From Desmospora activa DSM 45169 (GTDB lineage Bacteria; Bacillota; Bacilli; Thermoactinomycetales; DSM-45169), in NCBI RefSeq assembly GCF_003046315.1, contig NZ_PZZP01000004.1:122795-172078 (forward strand): DNA of 49,284 nt, given 5' to 3'. Shown here in pieces: positions 25,233 through 33,850 of this stretch (positions are counted from its first letter, which is position 1; the number at the start of each line of letters is the position of its first letter). Under the pieces are notes generated by a model. That model saw only the letters and a program-made list of their open reading frames with translations. It did not search any database and was not told the origin of the DNA. The position numbers and the translations under genes were made by a program.

Positions 25233-27854
25233 TCACAGGATTTCTACATACCCTTCCGTGCCGTTGATGCGGATACGCTGCCCATCCTTGATCCGTGTGG
25301 TGGCGTTTTCCACACCGACAACCGCCGGTAGGCCGTATTCCCGGGCAATGACGGCGCCGTGCGTCATCAAGCCGCCTACCTCTGTCACCAATCCTTTGAT
25401 CGATACAAACAAGGGTGTCCAGCTGGGGTCGGTAAAGGGTGTGACAAGGATATCCCCCTCCTGGAGATCGGCATCTTCCATTTTTAAAACGACACGTGCC
25501 CGTCCTTCGATAACGCCAGCTGATACCGGGTTGCCCGCTAAGGCACCGGGTGGGAGATGGTCGGTGTCGTATTGACCGTTTATCCCTTCACCCTCGGACG
25601 TGATCACTCGTGGCGGTGTCAGCTTCTGAAAAACGGCGTAATCCGCCTTCCTCTCGGCGATCATTTGGTTATTGACGCGATTGGTTTGAACTGCCTCCTG
25701 TAACTCCGCAAACGATAAATAAAAAATATCCTCCTCCGCTTGAATCACTCCTGTTTGCACCAGTTTGGCTGCCTCTTTCATCAACGCTTGTTTATAGATG
25801 AAGAACCGCCAGACTAAGGCATACTTGGGATATTCCCGATAACCGATAAAGTTGCGCAAGATGTTGATCATCCGTTTTGTCTTTTTAGCCTTTTGTCGTC
25901 CACGGGGTAGTCGTTCCAAGCGGCTTAAGAGTTCCTGCTCCTTCTGCTCCGCTGCCAGTCGACCCTGTTCAAATTTACTTTGACTTGCACCCGGTGAAAA
26001 ATTTTTGATATTGCTTACGATCATGGGGATCAGCGCAGTCGGCCGTTCTCGCCAACGGGGGGTGGTAATATCGATTTCCCCTGAGCAACGCATGCCGTAT
26101 TTTTCAAGGTATCCCCGGATGGCTTGATTGACTGCTTCACCGCCTTCCACCTTGACCAGATCCTCAAAAAAGGATTCATCGGTGGCGTGTTCAAAGTATT
26201 GAATCACCGCCGGATATTGCCGTACCACATCGGCGACATCCATCAACGCCAGGCCCATCTCCGATGTAATGTTGTGGGGGACCGACTGGGAAAGCGTGTC
26301 GGCGGCATTCTTTTCACCCAGCCATTTTTCCATTTTCTTATTGATCCAACTGCTCGCATATAACCCAACCATGATCACGCCTAAGCTCTGCGGGTTATAC
26401 AGTTCTTTTTTGAATTGCGGATAATCCTGTAAAATAAATGAAAACAGCTCATCTCCCGTTACGTTAGCAATCCGCTGTTTTAGCTCATTGATCGACTTCT
26501 CATTGCGGGAAATAAGATCTGAAACGATCGCAGGGTCGTTTTTACGATAGATTTTTAGCGATTCAATCGGCAGCGCCCAAGAGAGGTTCTCATTGCCTAA
26601 TTTAAAAACTCTCTTACCCCGGGGCAGTGATTGGATAAAACCTTTTCGCTCGATTAAACTGGAAAGGGCGCTTTTCATCAACGGATCATTCTTGCCATAT
26701 ACACTGAGGACAATTTTACGTCCCACCGGTGAAGCCAGGTCATGGGAAAGATCGATAAACAATCGACCACCGGCTGTATGCATCGGATATTCTCCTGCTA
26801 ATAATCGGAAAAACGACATACCCAAGGGTTTGATCGCTTCTGTCATCATCTGCTGATGGCCGACGGAGATATAGACGCGGTTCTGCCCGTCGTTTCCGTC
26901 TGGAACTGGAAATAATGTGGTGATGGGGCGGCTCTGTACGATGATAATCCGATCATCAGCTAGGCACCATTCAATATCTTGTGGACAACCAAAATAAGCC
27001 TCAATCTGTCTGCCCATCCGCTCTAACTGCAAAATCTGCTCATCTGTCAGCGTCTGTTTTTTCTGCTGATCCGGCTCAATTCTTCTCTCCTCTGTTCCGC
27101 CTGCCGGTAAAGCGGCTATCGCTACTCGTTTCGTGGCGATGGTCTTCTCGATAATTTCGCCATCCTGAACTTTATAGTTATCGGCGGATACCAACCCGGA
27201 GACGAGTGCTTCACCCAGCCCAAAACTGGCATCAATGGACAGCACTTTCCGATTGGAAGTGACGGGATCCGCCGTAAATAGAATTCCTGACGCCTGCGGA
27301 AATACCATCCGCTGAACAATAACGGACAGATAAACCTGACGATGGTCAAATCCATTCTGGATGCGGTAGATCACAGCCCGATCGGTAAACAGCGAAGCCC
27401 AACATTTGCTGATATGCTTTACGATCGCCTCAGTGCCGATGATGTTTAAATACGTATCCTGCTGCCCGGCAAAGGATGCATGGGGCAAATCCTCCGCCGT
27501 CGCGCTGGAGCGGACGGCATAAGCATGCTCCTCACCCAATTGGGTAAGATGGTGAGCCACCGCTTCTTCTACATCCGTCGGGATTTTGGTCGCTTCGATG
27601 ATATCACGAATCTTACCGCTGATTTCACCAATTTTCTCCCGCTCTTCCGCCTTGAGCATGGATAGTTGATCCACTAAGGCATGAAACTCCCGGTTTTGAT
27701 CAATTGCTTTTTTGTAAGCATCGGTGGTGACACAAAAACCTTCCGGTACCTGTAACCCCTCTATTTTCGCTAATTCTCCTAAGTTTACGCCTTTTCCTCC
27801 GACAACCATCAACTCGGTTTGATCAATATCCCGAAAATGGAGTACCGATGACAT
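25233..27854 (-). CDS. rph: Rifampicin phosphotransferase-type dikinase (often misnamed PEP synthase)
   Basis: 873 aa. An N-terminal ATP-grasp domain carries VVGGKGVNLGEL and VRSSATAEDLPHASFAGQQDTYLNI; a long middle domain follows; the phosphohistidine motif GGLMTHGAVIAREYGLPAVV sits at the very C-terminus (H832). True PEP synthase has a PEP-binding barrel after the swivelling histidine domain; none fits here. Order, length and histidine position match RPH (Listeria RPH is about 867 aa), which inactivates rifamycins with ATP giving AMP and phosphate. The ATG follows GTAGGAGGGGTG. Substrate is inferred; other hydroxylated compounds are possible. Confidence 0.85.
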   Translation of the reverse strand: MSSVLHFRDIDQTELMVVGGKGVNLGELAKIEGLQVPEGFCVTTDAYKKAIDQNREFHALVDQLSMLKAEEREKIGEISGKIRDIIEATKIPTDVEEAVAHHLTQLGEEHAYAVRSSATAEDLPHASFAGQQDTYLNIIGTEAIVKHISKCWASLFTDRAVIYRIQNGFDHRQVYLSVIVQRMVFPQASGILFTADPVTSNRKVLSIDASFGLGEALVSGLVSADNYKVQDGEIIEKTIATKRVAIAALPAGGTEERRIEPDQQKKQTLTDEQILQLERMGRQIEAYFGCPQDIEWCLADDRIIIVQSRPITTLFPVPDGNDGQNRVYISVGHQQMMTEAIKPLGMSFFRLLAGEYPMHTAGGRLFIDLSHDLASPVGRKIVLSVYGKNDPLMKSALSSLIERKGFIQSLPRGKRVFKLGNENLSWALPIESLKIYRKNDPAIVSDLISRNEKSINELKQRIANVTGDELFSFILQDYPQFKKELYNPQSLGVIMVGLYASSWINKKMEKWLGEKNAADTLSQSVPHNITSEMGLALMDVADVVRQYPAVIQYFEHATDESFFEDLVKVEGGEAVNQAIRGYLEKYGMRCSGEIDITTPRWRERPTALIPMIVSNIKNFSPGASQSKFEQGRLAAEQKEQELLSRLERLPRGRQKAKKTKRMINILRNFIGYREYPKYALVWRFFIYKQALMKEAAKLVQTGVIQAEEDIFYLSFAELQEAVQTNRVNNQMIAERKADYAVFQKLTPPRVITSEGEGINGQYDTDHLPPGALAGNPVSAGVIEGRARVVLKMEDADLQEGDILVTPFTDPSWTPLFVSIKGLVTEVGGLMTHGAVIAREYGLPAVVGVENATTRIKDGQRIRINGTEGYVEIL

Positions 27855-28135
27855 CCGAACACCCCTCCTACATGGAATTACCCTTTATTCTCAAACTGCA
27901 AGGAAACAGGCAATACACAAGCTGGTTGTATCAGCGCCTGACTCAACTGTTATGCCAGGTCACCCTCCCCGCATACCTACCAAATCGCAAGGAGACGGGT
28001 AATGAATGTGACACCCGCGCCAATTGTAGATTAGTCGCTCAACCAGCTGATCAAAATGGATTACCAAAATTTCATCTCCCGGTTTCGCTTGACTTGGGTC
28101 TCATACGGAGAGTGATCTCGTATGACCATGGGAAA

Positions 28136-28747
28136 CTATCGTTCAATTCCCGTTCGGATCATGGCAAGTAAATCGTTCATCTCATCGATGATGCCTTCCA
28201 TAAACGCTTCATCCAACTCGGTTTGATCCGTCATCGCCGATAACGTTTTATTCTCCACATGCTTCAATACCACTTGAATCAGTTCAAGTGCCTTCCGACG
28301 ATTCACTCCTTCTTTGAGAGGAACACTCGCAAATAGTCGCTCCAACACCTGATCCCGCCTGTCGATCCGAAAAGTGATTTTCTCTACCATTTCCGCCTTT
28401 AGCTCATCCGGTGTCCCATAAAAGGCTTCCGTCAACAACTTATACATGTTGGGATTCTTTTTGAGATAAGCCAGTTTGACTCGGCTCATTCGCTCTAAAG
28501 CTGTAAAAAAATCCTCACCTTCCAAGGGTTCATCCATCCGCAGTTCCTTCATCACCTTTTCCATGCATCGCTCCAATATGGAGAAATACAGCGCCTCTTT
28601 ACTCCCAAAATGGTGGAAGATCAACGCCTTGGAGATTCCCGCCGCCTCCGCCAACATCGCCGTTGAAGTCTTTTCATATCCATAACGGGCAAATACCGCT
28701 AAACAAGCATCCAAGATTTGTTCTTTTTCATACCGTTGCAAAGGCAA
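28136..28747 (-). CDS. TetR-family regulator A
   Basis: 203 aa. The HTH reads YGYEKTSTAMLAEAAGISKA followed by LIFHHFGSKEALYFSIL. The start is TTG 28747, nine bases after AAGGAGGAGG. A perfect 24-bp palindrome lies just upstream, consistent with autorepression. The RPH-type gene begins 281 bp downstream on the same strand, with no obvious terminator between, so it may be a cotranscribed target; this is inference. Confidence 0.9.
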   Translation of the reverse strand: MPLQRYEKEQILDACLAVFARYGYEKTSTAMLAEAAGISKALIFHHFGSKEALYFSILERCMEKVMKELRMDEPLEGEDFFTALERMSRVKLAYLKKNPNMYKLLTEAFYGTPDELKAEMVEKITFRIDRRDQVLERLFASVPLKEGVNRRKALELIQVVLKHVENKTLSAMTDQTELDEAFMEGIIDEMNDLLAMIRTGIER

Positions 28748-28768
28748 GAACGAAATCCTCCTCCTTAT

Positions 28769-28792
28769 GATACTAACCGATCGGTTAGTATC
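28769..28792. promoter_or_regulatory. 24-bp perfect palindrome, TetR A operator
   Basis: GATACTAACCGA followed by its exact reverse complement. On the minus strand TTGACC lies upstream with a weak -10 (TAAAGT) at 17 bases, just before the palindrome. A second, imperfect palindrome with GACCGGTTGATC spans 28802-28827. Confidence 0.85.
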
Positions 28793-28848
28793 ACTTTACT
28801 ATATACTGATCAACCGGTCAATATATACTCTTTTGCACCGAAAAACGC

Positions 28849-28880
28849 AAAAAAAAACGAAGGGATCGGGTTTCGATTCC
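28849..28880 (-). terminator. Terminator of the FAD monooxygenase/TetR B operon
   Basis: Minus strand: GGAATCG (28880-28874) with CGATCCC (28868-28862), one A-C mismatch, then TTCG and T9. Confidence 0.8.
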
Positions 28881-28888
28881 TACGTCTA

Positions 28889-29497
28889 TTACGCTTCCGT
28901 ATAGGGACTCGACACCATTCGCAACAAGATATCGATATTCGGCATCGGGTAGCCTTCATCCCCGTGGATATTTAACGTCATAAGGCCGGACAACACCGTA
29001 ATATAACAGGAGATCAATTCTCGGGGGTCCCCTGCGGCAATTTCGCCTGCTTTCTGCCCTTCAATAAATAATGGCTCCAATGGGTCGACATACACATTCA
29101 TCGAATACTGTTCAAGCAACTGGATTGCTTTTTCTGGAACCTCATCCGATGTACTGGCTTGATGGATCAGCAAAAAATAAAGTTGACCCTCTTTATCGAG
29201 AATGAGCTCCGTCAATGCTCTTATTTTTTCAAGCGGTGATCCCGACAATTGATTTACACTAGCAATTCCTGCAACCGATTCTTGCATCGCCTGCTGCACA
29301 AGCGTCGTAAAAAGTTCATCTTTTGATTGAAAGTAGCGGTAGAGGAGGCCCGGACTTATACCGGCTTCCGTGGCGATCATACTCATCTTTGTTCCAATAA
29401 TGCCTCGCCGAGCAAAAATTCGCAGGGAGGCATCCATAATTTGTTGTCTGCGTTCATCGCGAATTTGCTGCAATTGTTCCTCTCTTAAAGGCGTCAA
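28889..29497 (-). CDS. TetR-family regulator B
   Basis: 202 aa. HTH: RRGIIGTKMSMIATEAGISP followed by GLLYRYFQSKDELFTTLV. TTG 29497 follows AAAGGAGCG by seven bases. It starts 24 bases after the FAD monooxygenase stop, so the two form an operon, and the 21-bp operator upstream of that gene is its likely site. Confidence 0.9.
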   Translation of the reverse strand: MTPLREEQLQQIRDERRQQIMDASLRIFARRGIIGTKMSMIATEAGISPGLLYRYFQSKDELFTTLVQQAMQESVAGIASVNQLSGSPLEKIRALTELILDKEGQLYFLLIHQASTSDEVPEKAIQLLEQYSMNVYVDPLEPLFIEGQKAGEIAAGDPRELISCYITVLSGLMTLNIHGDEGYPMPNIDILLRMVSSPYTEA

Positions 29498-29521
29498 TCT
29501 TATTCGCTCCTTTACAACGTC

Positions 29522-31006
29522 TCAATTAATCGCATCCATCGTGACAAAGGATGCATCGGAAAAAGAAGGGACAATCTGGTCCAAAACTTCATCCAAGGGT
29601 TGACCGTATTCTTGTAAAAGCGAAGTGAGATACGCGTTGCCTTCATCCGATGCACCCAAAACAGCTGTTACCATTTCTGGATTGATAATTTCACGGGGAG
29701 AGAGAAACAATGAATTCACAAACCAGTACAATCCATATAAATCCCAATTTCGTTGAAGGGTTGCATGTTTCTGGTACAGATCCATATATTTCTGAGCGAA
29801 TGTGATTCCTTTCAACGGCTCAGCCCCTATATATTCAACGCCTTGCCATTGCAAATCGGCAACGGCATTTAACCACCAAGCCGGTTCAACGACAGCTTGC
29901 ATTTTTTGGAGTACACGACGTTCAAAACCAGCCATGGGGTGTTGCTGTTGTTCCCGTAAACAGGCTTCCAATATTTCTACTTCGATGGCGGCAACGGTCA
30001 TTCCCTGCCCATAGATGGGATCAAAGTTGCAGAAAGCATCACCTAAAACCAACAATCCAGACGGCCAGCGTTCCATCTGTTCAAAATGATGACGGAACAA
30101 TTCCGAGATACGATAACCTCTGGGAGAAGTAAGCGGCTCAAGCCCCTGTATCACTTCCATCATTAGTGGACTTGTTAGCCGGGTAAGCGCATGCTCATAG
30201 TCGGAAACAGCGGTTGGAGGATAGTGACCTCCTACGCTCCAGAACAACATCTCTGCGGTGTTATTTTCTATGATGGAAAATACCTCGGAAAAACTCCTTT
30301 TATCAGGATTGCCTTCGACACGGATTACATCCCATTTTTCCGCGAGGTGGGAAGGAACCTTGTAATGGCGGGTACTATACCCTAGATTCACTTGCAAGAC
30401 ATCTGGAGCTGGAACAGCAAAATTCAATTCCTGAAGCCATTTTACCAATTTGGAGGAGCGTCCGCTGGCATCCAATACGATGTCAGCCGTCAAGGTTTTC
30501 TGATCCCGGGTTTCGCGTTCTCGTATGTGAACACCTGTAACGGCCATCCGATCGGAAGTCGTTTGTAAAGCGACCACCTCATGCTTCGGTAGAAAATGAA
30601 CATTTGCTATCTTGTGCACACGTTGACGAAATACCCACTCAAGCAGTGCTCGGCTAAAGGTTGCATGATGGTTCCTGTTTTGCATGACCATGTTTCCATA
30701 TCGATTGACAAAATGAACGCTCTTATGTTGTGAGGAGGGCGCCCCTTGCCTCAGCAAATCATCGTTAAATCCAGGAAAAAGTTTTTCCATAATCATGTTA
30801 CCACGCGGTGTTAAACGATGGGGCTGAAACGCTTGTGGAGTACCAGGACGATTTTGAGGTGCAACAGGAAAGTTATCCCGATCCACGATAAGAACTTCTC
30901 CATAATAATCGGAAAGCACTCTCGCCACCATTAAGCCGGCAATTCCTCCCCCAATCACAATCGCCCGTTTTTTATTACCTTGCGATAGTGCGTGATTTGT
31001 ATCCAT
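29522..31006 (-). CDS. FAD-dependent monooxygenase (group A, aromatic hydroxylase-like)
   Basis: 494 aa. FAD-binding motif GGGIAGLMVARVL at the N-terminus, an aspartate-glycine motif in VLDASGRSSKLV, and the second FAD motif LVLGDAFCNFDPIYGQGMT, as in UbiH/tetracycline-hydroxylase relatives. The C-terminal third is less typical. The substrate is unknown; control by an adjacent TetR suggests detoxification of a hydrophobic compound. Several adjacent start codons exist (GTG 31018, then ATG 31012, 31009, 31006); I chose 31006 for its spacing to AAGGGTGG. Confidence 0.85.
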   Translation of the reverse strand: MDTNHALSQGNKKRAIVIGGGIAGLMVARVLSDYYGEVLIVDRDNFPVAPQNRPGTPQAFQPHRLTPRGNMIMEKLFPGFNDDLLRQGAPSSQHKSVHFVNRYGNMVMQNRNHHATFSRALLEWVFRQRVHKIANVHFLPKHEVVALQTTSDRMAVTGVHIRERETRDQKTLTADIVLDASGRSSKLVKWLQELNFAVPAPDVLQVNLGYSTRHYKVPSHLAEKWDVIRVEGNPDKRSFSEVFSIIENNTAEMLFWSVGGHYPPTAVSDYEHALTRLTSPLMMEVIQGLEPLTSPRGYRISELFRHHFEQMERWPSGLLVLGDAFCNFDPIYGQGMTVAAIEVEILEACLREQQQHPMAGFERRVLQKMQAVVEPAWWLNAVADLQWQGVEYIGAEPLKGITFAQKYMDLYQKHATLQRNWDLYGLYWFVNSLFLSPREIINPEMVTAVLGASDEGNAYLTSLLQEYGQPLDEVLDQIVPSFSDASFVTMDAIN

Positions 31007-31049
31007 CATCATGTCCACCCTTCAGCACACAAGAATTAAATACATTTTA

Positions 31050-31105
31050 GAATGAATGATTCATTCATTCGATTATAATATATGTTTATTTTTATAAGCT
31101 GTCAA
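31050..31105 (-). promoter_or_regulatory. Promoter and TetR B operator
   Basis: Minus strand: -35 TTGACA (31105-31100), 17-base spacer, -10 TATATT (31082-31077), then at 31070-31050 a perfect 10-1-10 inverted repeat (GAATGAATGA, one base, TCATTCATTC) around the expected transcription start. Confidence 0.87.
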
Positions 31106-31324
31106 GGCGAAACATGAATTTTGGTAATTGAGGTCATGAAGGTAGCGCCAGTTGTTGCGTGATAAAAAACGTATCTTGGGAAAACCGCAAACGATTACAG
31201 TCACCATGACATCCATAAACCATTGATATAAGAAACGGAAGACCTCCTAATTTACAACCATCTATCAATTAGAAGAAGCCTTCCGTATATCTGCATTGAT
31301 CCCCTATTCATACCCGGTTTTGAT
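31106..31324 (-). other. Intergenic region upstream of the FAD monooxygenase promoter
   Basis: Beyond the FAD monooxygenase promoter and the DUF418 terminator (31235-31286) I see no gene here. Confidence 0.4.
31235..31286 (-). terminator. Terminator of the DUF418 gene
   Basis: Minus strand: ACGGAAG...CTAATT pairs with AATTAG...CTTCCGT with a few internal mismatches, then TTCTTAT. Confidence 0.65.
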
Positions 31325-32572
31325 TTACTTTGTGAGGTTCATCGAACCATTCTCTTGTCGACGCCCCCGGTTTCGATAGACGAGCCTGCGCAGCAGGGCA
31401 TCAGCCGGCCCGCGCAGCCCCTTAAACTCCAACAATGAGGCGAGACCGACACCGCTGAGCCAGACAAGTACGGCAACAATAGCCGCTCCAGTGCTGTGCA
31501 GCATACCACCCAATCCAAAGGCTACCGGGGAGAGAATGATGACGAGCATCGCTTCGCCATAGATATAGAAGGTCAGCGATCGCTTCCCCATCGCTGCTAA
31601 ACACCAAGCAACCATTCCGGTGTGACCGCTGGCTTTAATCCTACTAACTCTGGCCCCGATAAGCCCAAACATTGCCCCATATCCCAAACCGCCGGCTAAT
31701 CCTGTCAAAATGTGTACCGCTGCAGCCAAGCCAATAATCGCAGAAGTAGGTTCCCACAGTTGTGCCTCGATCATCGCCCGAGGGAGACCTCCAACAACTG
31801 AGATGGGGATCCCGATGATCGCAATGCGCCGCAGCAATTTGTACTGCGCTTGCGGTTTATCCAACAGGTGTTTGCGCGCAGCCCAAATCCCAACCAGGAT
31901 CGGCAATAGTATCGGCCACAACAACAGCTGAAAAAGCGGTACGAATGGAAACGCAATCAGATGTTCCAATGCAACCTCGGCATACGTTGTTGTCGCGGAG
32001 ATGCCCCTATCCATGCTTTCTCCTACCAAGGTGGACGCAATACCGACCCACGCCAGTGGTATTAGAATGAGATAAAGCAGACCAACGAACAACAGGGCTC
32101 TTATAAGCATCCGATTTTCGCGAAACAATAGCCAACCGACTAATAGCCCAGCGACACCGTAAAAAGCGAGAATGTCGGCGCCTCCGATGATAACGAAGTG
32201 AACCAGACCAAACAATAACAAAAACAGTGAACGCCTTCGCAATAATCGTCTAACTTCTAACTCCGAAGTACCTGAGGCGAGCTGACGTCCAACCATCATC
32301 GCCAAACCATATCCAAAAAGTGCAGCGAACATCGGGTAAGCCCTGCTGTCTACAAACAACAGAGCAACGAAGTCGACTACTTTATCAACGGAGCTAACTC
32401 CTTCAGGACGACCGAAATCACCAAGCACACCGGGGGTTGTACCAAATAACAGCAACGGGGCATGAGCCAAAACAATCAACAAAAGCATAAACCCCCGCGC
32501 TAGATCAGGTGCCAACGAACGCTCACGATCCGACACTGATCCACGAATCAGCGGTGTGGATTTCTTAGTCAA
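31325..32572 (-). CDS. DUF418-family membrane protein
   Basis: 415 aa with about ten transmembrane helices. LAPDLARGFMLLLIVLAHAP at the N-terminus, MFAALFGYGLAMM, and the C-terminal GKRSLTFYIYGEAMLVIIL are typical of the YeiB/DUF418 acyltransferase-like family; function unknown. The start is TTG 32572, eight bases after GAGGAG. It follows TetR C by 30 bases and is the last gene of that operon. Confidence 0.85.
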   Translation of the reverse strand: MTKKSTPLIRGSVSDRERSLAPDLARGFMLLLIVLAHAPLLLFGTTPGVLGDFGRPEGVSSVDKVVDFVALLFVDSRAYPMFAALFGYGLAMMVGRQLASGTSELEVRRLLRRRSLFLLLFGLVHFVIIGGADILAFYGVAGLLVGWLLFRENRMLIRALLFVGLLYLILIPLAWVGIASTLVGESMDRGISATTTYAEVALEHLIAFPFVPLFQLLLWPILLPILVGIWAARKHLLDKPQAQYKLLRRIAIIGIPISVVGGLPRAMIEAQLWEPTSAIIGLAAAVHILTGLAGGLGYGAMFGLIGARVSRIKASGHTGMVAWCLAAMGKRSLTFYIYGEAMLVIILSPVAFGLGGMLHSTGAAIVAVLVWLSGVGLASLLEFKGLRGPADALLRRLVYRNRGRRQENGSMNLTK

Positions 32573-32602
32573 ATGAACTTCTCCTCTCAGGGAAAGATGA
32601 GG

Positions 32603-33199
32603 TCAAGATTTCACCATCTTTGTCACCATACTAACCAATTCGTCCCGGTATGCTTCTAAATCAAAGCCTTCCCCTTTCATCAGCATACTCTCACCAATCG
32701 CCCCCTGAATCATGATCGAGACGTTTTGCGGGTCAAACCCAGAGAATCCTTTTGTCTCCTGTCCATAACGTAAAATTTCCTGTAAACGCACATACAACGG
32801 ATCCTCTTCATCCGTTGATACTTGATAGTAAGGCACATTGTCGGATGTACGCGCATTAAAAACGATCTCAATTAATGCAACATTATGGGCGTGGTGTGTT
32901 CCTTGATACGCTAAGCTCGCATCGATAAAAGCGATGAGTTGATCATAGGCAGAATCTTTTTGTGAAACACGTTCCATAATATACTGAAATTGCTTTTTAA
33001 GTAGATAGGTCAGTGTGTTGTTCAGCAAATCTTCTTTATCCGAAAAATGATAGGAGATTAGCCCGGTACTCACCTTTGCCTTTTTCGCGATTTTGGCCAA
33101 ACTTATATTTGCATAGCCCAGCTCATTCAATGCTTCGATTGAAGCCTTTATGATTTGCTCTCTTCTTGCTTCTGCTATAAAAGACGGTTGATCTCCCAC
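32603..33199 (-). CDS. TetR-family regulator C
   Basis: 198 aa. HTH: LGYANISLAKIAKKAKVSTG followed by LISYHFSDKEDLLNNTL. GTG 33199, five bases after GAGGGA. It lies between a small membrane protein gene and the DUF418 gene on the same strand; the 16-bp palindrome before that small gene is the probable operator. Confidence 0.9.
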   Translation of the reverse strand: MGDQPSFIAEARREQIIKASIEALNELGYANISLAKIAKKAKVSTGLISYHFSDKEDLLNNTLTYLLKKQFQYIMERVSQKDSAYDQLIAFIDASLAYQGTHHAHNVALIEIVFNARTSDNVPYYQVSTDEEDPLYVRLQEILRYGQETKGFSGFDPQNVSIMIQGAIGESMLMKGEGFDLEAYRDELVSMVTKMVKS

Positions 33200-33350
33200 G
33201 ACAATCCCTCATTTCCGTATTACATTGCTTTATTTTTCAGTTTATCGATGATCCACAGAACACCCACAATAAAAACCACTGCTGATCTTACCACATCAAC
33301 TTACTTGGCTAGTTTTCAATAAATAAGCGAACCGGCTTAGGATGACTCCC

Positions 33351-33683
33351 TTAAAAAACAGCTTGGATGGCGGTTTTGATGACATTCATAAGAAGCATGA
33401 TCAATGGTAACAACAACAGAATCGCCAATAATGTCAATCCACCCTTTAACCATTTCCAAGCGGTTTCTTGATTATAGACATAGATAACTGCGGAGAGCAG
33501 CAACCCAATCCCGATAACGGTAAAGATGATCATCCGGATCCAGTGTACAAACTCCAATGCTGTATGGTTGTAAAGGTAGGAGACATATGAAAATGTCAGT
33601 ACAGACAAAATCACACTGATCAATGGAATGATACGTTGGAACCAACGTGGGAGATTGTGAAAGTTATTCACCTGATTACTCAC
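33351..33683 (-). CDS. Small four-helix membrane protein of the TetR C operon
   Basis: 110 aa. About three hydrophobic segments (residues 17-37, 46-66, 80-105) after a polar N-terminus; no recognised family. Its upstream promoter with a palindromic operator and the following TetR gene suggest it is the induced product of a small regulated module. The 151-bp gap before TetR C holds no clear terminator. Confidence 0.65.
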   Translation of the reverse strand: MSNQVNNFHNLPRWFQRIIPLISVILSVLTFSYVSYLYNHTALEFVHWIRMIIFTVIGIGLLLSAVIYVYNQETAWKWLKGGLTLLAILLLLPLIMLLMNVIKTAIQAVF

Positions 33684-33720
33684 GACAAAAACACCCCTTT
33701 TTGGTCGGTCAATTTTTATT

Positions 33721-33765
33721 TTGATTGATCAATCAATTTTTATCATTGAATCATACTCTTGTCAA
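33721..33765 (-). promoter_or_regulatory. Promoter and TetR C operator
   Basis: Minus strand: -35 TTGACA (33765-33760), 17 bases, -10 TAAAAA (33742-33737), directly followed by the perfect palindrome TTGATTGATCAATCAA (33721-33736). Confidence 0.82.
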
Positions 33766-33780
33766 GCCTTTTTAGAAGGT

Positions 33781-33828
33781 AAAACCCTGATTTTTCTACG
33801 TTAAGCAGAAAAATCAGGGTTTTTTATT
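33781..33828. terminator. Bidirectional terminator after the E1 alpha/beta genes
   Basis: AAAACCCTGATTTTTCT (33781-33797) pairs perfectly with AGAAAAATCAGGGTTTT (33807-33823); T-runs occur on both strands. Confidence 0.9.
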
Positions 33829-33850
33829 ATATAAGGAAGTAATTCCTCTT

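Noticed and set aside
25233-27854. Labelling the dikinase as phosphoenolpyruvate synthase
   Set aside because: The phosphohistidine domain is C-terminal and no PEP-binding barrel follows, unlike PpsA or PPDK.
27855-28135. Rifampicin-associated element before the RPH-type gene
   Set aside because: I looked for a long GC-rich inverted repeat and found only a 7-bp TCATACG/CGTATGA pair; not convincing.
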